From assembly GCA_947493175.1 (NCBI GenBank), contig CANLQD010000003.1:806001-870000 (forward strand): 64,000 nt of DNA, given 5' to 3'. The notes below the pieces were generated by a model that worked only from the letters and a program-made list of their open reading frames with translations, was not told where the DNA came from and made no database searches. Both the position numbers and the translations under genes were made by a program. This document shows positions 28,178 through 36,166 of this stretch, one piece after another (the first letter of the stretch is position 1; every line of letters begins with the position of its first letter). This DNA is from an uncultured Flavobacteriaceae bacterium. Its GTDB lineage: Bacteria; Bacteroidota; Bacteroidia; Flavobacteriales; Flavobacteriaceae.

Positions 28178-28876
28178 CTACAACAAACTGCCGTCGGCGA
28201 AACTAAAGTAATCTTTTTGGGTGATTATCAAATGGTCCAATATTTTTATATCCAGAGCCTTTGCCCCTGCTTTCAGTTTCTGTGTCACCTCCTTATCGGC
28301 TCTACTGGGCCGTAAGGTCCCTGAAGGATGGTTATGTGCCAAAATCAGTGCTACGGCGCCCAGCTCCAAAGCCTGTTTCATTACTACACGCACATCGACC
28401 AACGTACCAGTAAGCCCCCCTTTGCTCAACTGCGATGAGAGCAATACCTTATTGGCATTGTTAAGGTAAAGAATCCAAAACTCTTCGTGTTGCAAATCTC
28501 CCAATGTGGGATGCAATAGCTCAAAGGCATCCCTGCTACTGTTTATCTTGGTTATCTTTGCCAGACCCTCTTCCCTTCTTCGCCTTCCGATTTCCAAAGC
28601 AGCCGCTATCGTAACTGCCTTCGCTTCCCCTATGCCCTTAAATTGCATTAGCTGCTTGATTGAAAGTTTGCCAAGCTCATTCAAGTTATGGCCGACTGAC
28701 AAAAGAATACGTTTTGCAAGCTCTACGGCACTCTCGCTCTTACTTCCAGATCCAATTAGAATAGCTACCAATTCGGCATCGGAAAGTACCGACTTCCCCT
28801 TTTGAACCATTTTCTCCCTAGGCCTGTCATCATCTGACCAGTTCTTTATGGAAAAGGACGTAAGCTTTTTTTGCAT
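28178..28876 (-). CDS. radC: RadC family JAMM-domain protein
   Basis: 232 aa. N-terminal helix-hairpin-helix region (about 25-90, LMQFKGIGEAKAVTIAAALE) and C-terminal JAMM metalloprotease-like domain with LILAHNHPSGTLRPSRADKE (His-x-His ... Asp). Length and motifs are standard for chromosomal RadC (UPF0758). Its biochemical role in repair is unproven in the family. It sits alone; 243 bp of AT-rich sequence upstream contain no ORF I can support. Confidence 0.92.
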   Translation of the reverse strand: MQKKLTSFSIKNWSDDDRPREKMVQKGKSVLSDAELVAILIGSGSKSESAVELAKRILLSVGHNLNELGKLSIKQLMQFKGIGEAKAVTIAAALEIGRRRREEGLAKITKINSSRDAFELLHPTLGDLQHEEFWILYLNNANKVLLSSQLSKGGLTGTLVDVRVVMKQALELGAVALILAHNHPSGTLRPSRADKEVTQKLKAGAKALDIKILDHLIITQKDYFSFADGSLL

Positions 28877-29119
28877 CCACTAAAAGTAGTTATTTGCAGA
28901 AAGCTTTAAAAATATGTTGTAGCTATTTATACCAAAATACATCCTACACTTTTAAATACTTGCTTATTCTTTTTTTCTTCATTGTAAAAAGTTTTGGCAC
29001 CCAAGGCCTGCAAGAATCTTACCGCTTCGAAAAAGAAAAAGGCAAGTTCGTATTTTTAATGTACGCATAGCATTCATTTGGTATTATTGTAAATTTAGAC
29101 CAAGAAAAAGTTCTAAGGG

Positions 29120-29563
29120 ATGAAGTCACTTTTTAACGAATCGGTTTATCAAGAAACCCTCGCAAGAATCGATGCGCTAGATGAAAAATCGCAAAGAAAA
29201 TGGGGAAAGATGACCGTAGGTCAAATGGTCTGGCATTGCCAATTTCCTTTTGTAATCGCCGTAAAAAACAAAAAACCGAAAGGCAATGGAAATTTATTCG
29301 CAAGACTGTTTTTCAAGAAATCGCTATACAACGATAAACCATGGCGAAAAAACTTGCCTACCTCACCGGCGCTAAAGGCCCGGGAGGAAAAGGATTTTCA
29401 ACAAGAACGGGCGAAACTTAAACAACTGGTTATAGAATTCTACCAAACAAAAACCCGAAAAGAATGGAACCCGCATCCATTATTCGGAAGCTTTACTCCC
29501 GAGCAATGGGGCCAAATGGAATACAAACATCTGAACCATCACCTTACGCAATTTGGTGTTTAA
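29120..29563 (+). CDS. DUF1569 (DinB-like) protein
   Basis: 147 aa. KWGKMTVGQMVWHCQFPF (about 27-44) is the first helix with the conserved His, and HPLFGSFTPEQWGQMEYKHL (about 116-135) with the following HHLTQFG is the C-terminal signature of DUF1569, a DinB/YfiT-like four-helix family that binds a metal through three His. Substrate unknown. The next gene starts 26 bp after its stop on the same strand. Confidence 0.85.
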   Translation: MKSLFNESVYQETLARIDALDEKSQRKWGKMTVGQMVWHCQFPFVIAVKNKKPKGNGNLFARLFFKKSLYNDKPWRKNLPTSPALKAREEKDFQQERAKLKQLVIEFYQTKTRKEWNPHPLFGSFTPEQWGQMEYKHLNHHLTQFGV

Positions 29564-29589
29564 AACGTTTTAACTTATCTAGGTACCTT

Positions 29590-30228
29590 ATGAACTATCC
29601 ACCGAGTTATCATCAAGAAGCCAATTTTGACAATATTATCGACTTGATGAAAAACTACCCGTTCGCCACCCTGGTCAGTATTCGAGACAATCAACCTTAT
29701 ATTACCCATATTCCTTTGGTCTATGAAAACGATGGAACCGAATTCGGAAAACTGGTAGCCCATATAGACAAGTATAATCCGCATGTGGCCAGCCTTACCG
29801 ATGGAGCCAATGTTACTGTAGTTTTTAAAGGTCCGGATTGCTACATTTCCCCATCGGTATATAGCACGCGACAACTACCTACTTGGAACTATGTTTTCGC
29901 CCATGTTCAGGGTACCGTAACAATTCTCACGGACAAAACTGCAGTCAAGGATACTATGGTACGAATGACCGCCTTTCTTGAGGGGGACCATGCGAAATAT
30001 AAACTAAATCATGATGATCCTCGTATGGAACGCCTTGTGGACTATATCGTTGGTTTTGAAATCACCATCGCTCATTGGGAAGGTAAGTTCAAATTTTCCC
30101 AGGATAAATTGAAAAAAGATCAAGAATTGGCCAAACAGGCACTTATTAAAAGTCAGCAAAAGGATGTCTCCCTATTTATAGACCGCATTTTTCGAAATCA
30201 CAAGAATGCTCAAAAGAAGTCTTCATAG
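29590..30228 (+). CDS. PaiB-family FMN-binding protein
   Basis: 212 aa from ATG 29590; a longer frame from 29464 overlaps the upstream gene and is spurious at its N-terminus. MNYPPSYHQEANFDNIIDLM, PYITHIPLVYE, HIDKYNPHVASL and PTWNYVFAHVQGTV are classical PaiB-type FMN-binding split-barrel segments. PaiB was described as a negative regulator of sporulation and protease genes in Bacillus, but here a flavin-binding enzyme is equally likely. It overlaps the convergent small gene by 19 bp. Confidence 0.9.
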   Translation: MNYPPSYHQEANFDNIIDLMKNYPFATLVSIRDNQPYITHIPLVYENDGTEFGKLVAHIDKYNPHVASLTDGANVTVVFKGPDCYISPSVYSTRQLPTWNYVFAHVQGTVTILTDKTAVKDTMVRMTAFLEGDHAKYKLNHDDPRMERLVDYIVGFEITIAHWEGKFKFSQDKLKKDQELAKQALIKSQQKDVSLFIDRIFRNHKNAQKKSS

Positions 30229-30431
30229 AACGCCATTTCTGAAGCGTCGTCATCGGGCGTCACTTCTATATGCTCTATTTTTTTTCGTGTATCATTGACC
30301 ATTCTTGTTTCTTCCAGCAACACATTCGACATCCCCAACATGCCTGCAATTAAACACATTGAAACCTTTTGTCTAAAATAGGTTCTGGCCGACTTTAATG
30401 AACTAAGGAAGCCTGAAGATAACATAGTCAT
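30210..30431 (-). CDS. Small protein of unknown function (73 aa)
   Basis: MTMLSSGFLSSLKSARTYFR has a basic amphipathic start followed by one hydrophobic stretch (MCLIAGMLGMSNVLL, about 25-40) and a strongly acidic tail (EVTPDDDASEMAFYEDFF). ATG 30431 or 30425 are both possible. The pattern of one short membrane or signal-like segment with a charged tail looks like a real small protein, and it lies 62 bp downstream of mpl on the same strand. No family known to me. Confidence 0.55.
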   Translation of the reverse strand: MTMLSSGFLSSLKSARTYFRQKVSMCLIAGMLGMSNVLLEETRMVNDTRKKIEHIEVTPDDDASEMAFYEDFF

Positions 30432-30493
30432 ACGTATTCAAAACACGTTCCTAAGTCGGCTTTGATGACAAATATGCAGTTGGTCAAAAAATA

Positions 30494-31852
30494 CTACCGA
30501 GTTGCCCTCGTTTTCAGTTCTTCCAAATCAAGTCCCCCATAATTTCCGGAACTCATGAGTAGCAGGGCGGTGTTATCAAGATCTTGTCCAAAAACAAAAT
30601 CCCTAAAGGCCACAGCCGCAGTAAAAATCTGCAAATCGTCGCGCTCAAAAGCGTCAGAAATCTGTTGCGGGCTTACGGGAGCAAGCTTTTTGATTTGCAC
30701 AGATTCTGGCAGGTAAAATACAATCGCTTCATCGGCCCCATTCAGGGCACCTTTATATTCTTTCAAAAAATCAGCATTAAAACTACTGTAGGTGTGCAAC
30801 TCGAGGCAGGCAATGACCTTTCTATCGGGATATTGTTCCCTGACCGCTTGTGTTGTTGCAGCTACTTTACTCGGCGAATGGGCAAAATCTTTGTAAATGA
30901 CCGTAGACCCCGACTCGGCTATCTTCTCCAACCTTTTGGAGGCGCCTTTGAAGGTGGCGATCGCTTCATAGAAGTCGTCCTCATCGATGCCCATATGTTG
31001 GCATATCCATTTAGCTCCGGCCAAATTATTCAAGTTGTGCTTGCCAAACACTTCAATAGGCATGGGACCTTCAGGAGTCTCAAGTAAGGTCTGACCATTT
31101 TGCAAAGTGTACTCCGGAGTGCGATAAGGTAATTTACGAATCGTATTCTCCGATGCTTCCACCACTTTTTGAACCTCCTCGTCGTCTTCGTTATAGGTAA
31201 TGCTTCCGCCTTTTACAATGCTGTCTACAAAAATGCGAAACTGCTCTACATAAGTATCGTACGTTGGGAAGACATTGATATGGTCCCAGGCGATACCGCT
31301 CAACAATGCAATATTCGGACGGTACAGATGAAACTTAGGTCTTCGGTCAATAGGAGACGACAAGTACTCATCTCCCTCCAACACCATAAAATCGTTCTCC
31401 TCGGTAAGATGTACCATACGATCAAAGCCCTCTAACTGCGCCCCTACCATATAGTCAACTTCCCGGTGATGGTAATTGAGTACATGTAAGATCATCGAAG
31501 TAATGGTTGTCTTCCCATGACTGCCTCCTATAACCACCCGAGTCTTATCCTTGGATTGTTCGTAAAGAAACTCTGGATAGGAGTAAATAGTAATACCCAA
31601 TTCTTGTGCCCTGAGCAATTCGGGATTATCAGCTTTTGCGTGCATGCCCAGAATAATGGCATCCAAACCTTGGTGAATCTTATCCGGAAACCATCCAAAC
31701 TCGGGAGGTAGAAGACCTTTATCGGCCAATCTACCCGCTGAGGGTTCAAAAATGACATCGTCACTTCCTGTAATCGCGTATCCTTTATGGTGTAAGGCTA
31801 GCGCCAGATTGTGCATGGCACTCCCTCCAATGGCAATAAAATGTACTTGCAT
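30494..31852 (-). CDS. mpl: UDP-N-acetylmuramate:L-Ala-gamma-D-Glu-meso-DAP ligase
   Basis: 452 aa Mur ligase. N-terminal UDP-binding domain (HFIAIGGSAMHNLALALHHK), ATP loop GSHGKTTITSM (about 109-119), central EGDEYLSSPIDRRPKF and a C-terminal domain (KDFAHSPSKVAATTQAVRE). The HFIAIGGSAM start and KDFAHSP motif distinguish Mpl from MurC. It reattaches recycled murein tripeptide to UDP-MurNAc in the cytoplasm. Start is the only sensible ATG. Confidence 0.93.
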   Translation of the reverse strand: MQVHFIAIGGSAMHNLALALHHKGYAITGSDDVIFEPSAGRLADKGLLPPEFGWFPDKIHQGLDAIILGMHAKADNPELLRAQELGITIYSYPEFLYEQSKDKTRVVIGGSHGKTTITSMILHVLNYHHREVDYMVGAQLEGFDRMVHLTEENDFMVLEGDEYLSSPIDRRPKFHLYRPNIALLSGIAWDHINVFPTYDTYVEQFRIFVDSIVKGGSITYNEDDEEVQKVVEASENTIRKLPYRTPEYTLQNGQTLLETPEGPMPIEVFGKHNLNNLAGAKWICQHMGIDEDDFYEAIATFKGASKRLEKIAESGSTVIYKDFAHSPSKVAATTQAVREQYPDRKVIACLELHTYSSFNADFLKEYKGALNGADEAIVFYLPESVQIKKLAPVSPQQISDAFERDDLQIFTAAVAFRDFVFGQDLDNTALLLMSSGNYGGLDLEELKTRATR

Positions 31853-31951
31853 TAAATCAGATTAGGGATTAAAGATACTTAATGTTGCAAATAAAGCTGC
31901 TTTATCTGGTCAATTTCGGTAGTGCCCTGAGCCGCTGAAAATGAGCCGTTC

Positions 31952-31989
31952 ATCGATTAAATGCACAAAAAACGATCGATGAAATGCAC
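31952..31989. repeat. 15-bp direct repeat upstream of the T9SS adhesin gene
   Basis: ATCGATTAAATGCAC (31952-31966) and ATCGATGAAATGCAC (31975-31989) match at 14 of 15 positions with a 23-bp period, about 150 bp upstream of the adhesin start at 32119. A two-turn period suggests a protein-binding site on one DNA face. The rest of the 266-bp gap between mpl and the adhesin gene is AT-rich and non-coding. Confidence 0.45.
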
Positions 31990-32118
31990 CTTTTTTAGCA
32001 AAAATTGGCCCCTACACACTTCATTTTGCCAATTTCACAACATTATTTTCCCACAGTTAAAATTCAAAAATACTTTTATCGCTTGTAATAATTAACTGTT
32101 TAACCTAAAAACCAACCA

Positions 32119-35100
32119 ATGCCCAACATAAAAGTTAGGAACATCTTTCTTCGACGGCTGTTCTATTTTATCATGTTCAGCATTACCTCCCAGGTATTAG
32201 TTGCACAATGCCCCACCCTTGATCCGGGCGACGACAACCAAGCCTTTTGCGACAGTGACAATCCTAGGATCATTGACCTAGCCATCAACGATGCCGGAGA
32301 CGGAGTCGTTTGGTATAGCGATCCGGTAGGAGGTACGGTACTGACCGATAATATTGTGCTACTAGATGGTACAACCTACTATGCCGATAACAGTTCTGGG
32401 AGCTGCGCCGTGAGACCTAGTGTTACGGTAAGCATATCCGGGGAACCCCCTACGAACGTGGATGTAGCCATATCGCGTTGTTCTTCCGATATCAATACCA
32501 TATCCCAACTAAGTGCCGATGGCACTAGTATTCAATGGTATACAGAGCGGAACGGCGGAACCTTACTCGCTTCGACGGATCCCTTGGTGGATGGCGAAAC
32601 ATATTGGGTACAACAAACCGAGGGGATTTGTACCAGTATACGATTACCGACTACGGTAACAATTATCGACCCGGGAGAACCTACCGGCCCTGCCGAGCAG
32701 TTCTTTTGCACCGACCCCTCAGCACCTATTACCTTTTTGGTAGGAGACCTTACCGCTACAGGAACCGATATCAACTGGTATGATAGCGCCACTTCCACGT
32801 CGCCCTTAGACCCTTCTACCCCATTGATCAACAATGCTACCTATTACGCCACGCAAACTACCTTTCCTTGTGAAAGTACGGGGCGATATGCTACCATTGT
32901 TCGTATTGATACTTTACCCGACCCGGGAACCGACGCTACTTTGAGTCTTTGTGATTCTAGTACGGCCAGTATCGATCTGTTTACTGAATTATCCGGGACT
33001 CCTGATAATGGAGGTACATGGACAGGACCCGAGACCACCTCGAACGGTGATCAGGGTACGTTGGACACCTCACTCTTGAGCCCCGGCACATTTGTATTCA
33101 CTTATACAATTCCGGGTGTCAATGCATGTCCGGATGTCAGTGCAACCGTAACAATTACGATTCAAGAAGAACCGGAAGCAGGTGAAGACGGTCTCTTGGA
33201 AATATGCAGCAATGAACCTGCCGTAGACCTATTCACTCTATTAGGAGGTACTCCAGACGCTGGTGGTAGCTGGTCCCCAGTCCTTGCAAGTGGAACTGGC
33301 AGCTTTAATCCGGCAGTCGATGGTTCCGGTGTCTATACCTATACCGTAGCAGCTACCGCTCCGTGTACCGTTGACGATACTGCGACCATTACGGTTACCG
33401 TAACTCCAGCACCCGATGCGGGGAACGATGCCAACAGGGCTTTCTGCGAAAATGATCCTTCCTTGGACCTATTTACGCTTTTGGGCGCTTCGGCAGACCC
33501 GGGAGGGACATGGACGCCCGCCCTGGCCAGCGGTACTGGCGTCTTCGACCCTGGGGTCGACTCGGCAGGTGCGTACACCTATACCTTGGCTCCTTCAGCC
33601 ACTTGCCCAGGAGATGAGTCGATCGTAACCGTAACGGTTGCGGAACAATTATTTGCTGGTGATGACGCTGCTGTGGAATTTTGTAGAAACGACCCATCTG
33701 CCGATCTTTTTGCGGCCTTGGGCAACAATCCTGATGCGGGAGGAACGTGGACGCCGGCCTTAGCAAGTGGCAGCGGTGTCTTTGACCCTGGAGTCGACCT
33801 AGCAGGTATTTACACCTACACCGTAGGAGGTACGGGCGCATGTCCAAGCGATAGTGCTACCGTTACGGTAGACGTAAGCATCGAACGCATAGCGGGCAAT
33901 AACGCGACCATTACCGTTTGTGGTAGTGACGTAGTTTTTGATTTATTCCCATTGCTCGGAGCAACAGCAAATGCAGGTGGAACCTGGACAGGTCCTAGTA
34001 CACTTACCAATGGAGATACAGGTACTTTTGATCCCGCCACTAACGGATCGGGCACCTACACCTATACACTATTGGGAACAGGGGCTTGTGAAGATGTAAG
34101 TTCAAATGTCGTAGTGACGGTCATTGATCCGATTCCCGGACTGGTTGTCGATGGAAATATTTTCTGCACAATCGACAGCCCTACGATCAATGACTTGATT
34201 GCTAACAGTATTCCAGAAATGGGAGGAACTATTCAAGTATACCCAACCGCAACGGGCACGACCCCATTGAACGGTAATGATGCCTTGGTAAACGGTACTA
34301 CTTACTTTCTTACCGAAACGGATGTGCCTTCGGGTTGTGAAGGAACAAATCGTTTAGAGGTTACGGTACAAATCAACGATCCGGCCATTCCTCAGTTATC
34401 GGATACCACAACAGAATTTTGTTTGATCGATGCACCAACGGTAGGAGATTTAAATGCCTTTATCGTATCAGGGAACAATATCATTTGGTTCGACGCACCG
34501 GTCAACGGCAACCAACTGAACGATACCGATGCACTGGTGTCCGGAGACTATTATGCCGTTGAGGAGGATGTAAATGGATGTAGAAGTTTGGCTTCAAACG
34601 GCATTAACGTGACAATCAACGACAACCCACCTCCGACCCTTAATCCAATGGGGAATGAATTGTGTGGTGTTGAAAGGCCTACGCTGGCAGAGCTGGAAGC
34701 CAACCTAACCGTCGAAACCGGGCTCTCCGTGGTTTGGTATGACGCACAAGAAGGTGGAGCCGTCCTAAACACTACCGATCTCCTATTGGACAATACCAGC
34801 TATTATGCCGCTACCTTTAATGCGGTTACGGGATGTGAAAGTAATGAACGTCTTGAAATAGAAGTAGATCTTACCGCCTGTGACCTCAGCGTATACACCT
34901 TACTAATCCCAGATGGGTTTTCACCCAACGGAGATGGTATCAATGATATCTATGATCTAAGGGATGTAGAGTTCCTATTCGAGGATTACACCATTGAGAT
35001 TTACAATCGGTATGGTACCTTGGTGTTCAGGGGGAACAATTCCATAGCACCATGGGACGGAACCTCGAATCAACCAGGTGCTCCCGGAGACAACTTAGTA

Positions 35101-35184
35101 CCCAACGGCGTATACTTCTATATTTTCAACTTTAATCGTGACAACCTACCACCACAACAGGGTCGCATATACCTAAATCGATAA
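32119..35184 (+). CDS. Repeat adhesin with T9SS type B (gliding motility-associated) C-terminal domain
   Basis: 1021 aa. Signal peptide through about residue 30 (SITSQVLVAQ). Ig-like modules with a spaced Cys and a WYD...YYA pattern (about 30-265 and 680-925) flank five tandem modules of about 80 residues. The C-terminus, from about residue 929 (IPDGFSPNGDGINDIYDLRD, later IEIYNRYGTLVFRG and PNGVYFYIFNF), is the CHU_C/type B sorting domain used by the type IX secretion system. It should be exported by T9SS and attached to or released from the cell surface with help of the PorP/SprF protein encoded next. Full length, no frameshift. Confidence 0.93.
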   Translation: MPNIKVRNIFLRRLFYFIMFSITSQVLVAQCPTLDPGDDNQAFCDSDNPRIIDLAINDAGDGVVWYSDPVGGTVLTDNIVLLDGTTYYADNSSGSCAVRPSVTVSISGEPPTNVDVAISRCSSDINTISQLSADGTSIQWYTERNGGTLLASTDPLVDGETYWVQQTEGICTSIRLPTTVTIIDPGEPTGPAEQFFCTDPSAPITFLVGDLTATGTDINWYDSATSTSPLDPSTPLINNATYYATQTTFPCESTGRYATIVRIDTLPDPGTDATLSLCDSSTASIDLFTELSGTPDNGGTWTGPETTSNGDQGTLDTSLLSPGTFVFTYTIPGVNACPDVSATVTITIQEEPEAGEDGLLEICSNEPAVDLFTLLGGTPDAGGSWSPVLASGTGSFNPAVDGSGVYTYTVAATAPCTVDDTATITVTVTPAPDAGNDANRAFCENDPSLDLFTLLGASADPGGTWTPALASGTGVFDPGVDSAGAYTYTLAPSATCPGDESIVTVTVAEQLFAGDDAAVEFCRNDPSADLFAALGNNPDAGGTWTPALASGSGVFDPGVDLAGIYTYTVGGTGACPSDSATVTVDVSIERIAGNNATITVCGSDVVFDLFPLLGATANAGGTWTGPSTLTNGDTGTFDPATNGSGTYTYTLLGTGACEDVSSNVVVTVIDPIPGLVVDGNIFCTIDSPTINDLIANSIPEMGGTIQVYPTATGTTPLNGNDALVNGTTYFLTETDVPSGCEGTNRLEVTVQINDPAIPQLSDTTTEFCLIDAPTVGDLNAFIVSGNNIIWFDAPVNGNQLNDTDALVSGDYYAVEEDVNGCRSLASNGINVTINDNPPPTLNPMGNELCGVERPTLAELEANLTVETGLSVVWYDAQEGGAVLNTTDLLLDNTSYYAATFNAVTGCESNERLEIEVDLTACDLSVYTLLIPDGFSPNGDGINDIYDLRDVEFLFEDYTIEIYNRYGTLVFRGNNSIAPWDGTSNQPGAPGDNLVPNGVYFYIFNFNRDNLPPQQGRIYLNR
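32926..34128 (+). repeat. Five tandem 80-residue modules inside the adhesin gene
   Basis: Each unit reads approximately AGxDA...C..DPSxDLFxxLG..PDAGGTWTPALASGTGVFDPGVD.AGxYTYTV...CPxDxATVTVTV. Units begin near 32926, 33176, 33416, 33650 and 33890. Units 2-4 are closest in sequence (GGTWTPALASG occurs twice exactly), units 1 and 5 diverge (GGTWTGP). This suggests recent duplication in the middle of the array. Confidence 0.85.
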
Positions 35185-35225
35185 ACCCCATGAAAATGAG
35201 TATTCGCAACCCTAAAACCAAACTC

Positions 35226-36164
35226 ATGAAAAAAGTAACCCTATTACTTTTTCTCGGCCTCATACAAAGTATGTATTTGAAGGCACAGCAAGATCCAGAG
35301 TACACTCAGTACATGTATAATATGAGCGTTATCAATCCGGCTTACGCCACTTCCGATGTCGGTGTAGCCAATGTAGGACTACTCTACCGATCACAATGGG
35401 TAGGAGCTGTTGGCGCACCTAAAACGGGAACGGCTTTTTTACGAACGCCCATTAACGAACGGATCGAAGCCGGTATTTCATTTATCAATGATGAAATCGG
35501 TGATGGCGCATTAAACGAGAACAACATTTATGCCGATGTGGCCTATGTTGTACAACTGAGCCAAAAGGTACGTTTATCGTTCGGCTTAAAGGCCGGTGTG
35601 ACCCTTTTCGATACACGATTTAACGATTTTCAACTCAATAGCGGTGACTTTACCACCGACCCCGCGTTTTCAGAAAATGTAAACGAAACCTTTTTGAATA
35701 TCGGCTCGGGTCTCTATCTATTTAGCGATAACTACTATGTTGGTCTCTCGGCCCCGAATTTCTTGGGCAGCAAGCATCTTGAAGAACGCAATGGCGTTGC
35801 CGCACTCGGTAATGAAAACCTTCATTTGTTCCTTACTGGAGGCTATGTTTTTAAAATCAATGAAAACTTGGACCTTAAACCTTCTTTTATGCTTCGAAGT
35901 GTTCAGGGAGCACCGATTTCCGCCGATTTCAACGCGAACGTACGAATCAACGGAAACTTTGAAGTCGGAGTCTCCTATAGACTTGACGATGCGATCAGTG
36001 GCATGTTCAATATCGGAATAACCCCAGACCTTCGAGTCGGGTATGCCTACGATTATACGACTAGTAATTTGGGCAACTTCAATTCGGGAACCCACGAAAT
36101 CATGTTACTGTACAATTTCCGCTTTTCAGGAGCCAAACGCTATTCCTCACCTAGATTCTTTTAA
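35226..36164 (+). CDS. PorP/SprF family type IX secretion outer-membrane protein
   Basis: 312 aa from ATG 35226 (MKKVTLLLFLGLIQ is a clean signal peptide; an upstream ATG at 35190 is also possible). QDPEYTQYMYNMSVINPAYA directly after the signal peptide is the family hallmark. PorP/SprF proteins are barrels that anchor or assist one cognate type B substrate, here almost certainly the adhesin encoded upstream. The OmpA/PD40 gene follows after 2 bp. Confidence 0.93.
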   Translation: MKKVTLLLFLGLIQSMYLKAQQDPEYTQYMYNMSVINPAYATSDVGVANVGLLYRSQWVGAVGAPKTGTAFLRTPINERIEAGISFINDEIGDGALNENNIYADVAYVVQLSQKVRLSFGLKAGVTLFDTRFNDFQLNSGDFTTDPAFSENVNETFLNIGSGLYLFSDNYYVGLSAPNFLGSKHLEERNGVAALGNENLHLFLTGGYVFKINENLDLKPSFMLRSVQGAPISADFNANVRINGNFEVGVSYRLDDAISGMFNIGITPDLRVGYAYDYTTSNLGNFNSGTHEIMLLYNFRFSGAKRYSSPRFF

Positions 36165-36166
36165 TC

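Noticed and set aside
28877..29119. Gap between radC and the DUF1569 gene
   Set aside because: Checked both strands for small genes or RNA-like stems; nothing beyond AT-rich sequence could be supported.
32535..34055. Several 70-124-codon ORFs in other frames of the adhesin gene
   Set aside because: They arise from the tandem repeats of the adhesin read in other frames; they repeat with the same period and lack starts with plausible context.
32926..34128. Regular DNA repeats considered as CRISPR or satellite
   Set aside because: The period is about 240 bp, in frame and with protein-level conservation, so they are coding modules; no short spacer-repeat pattern exists anywhere in the window.
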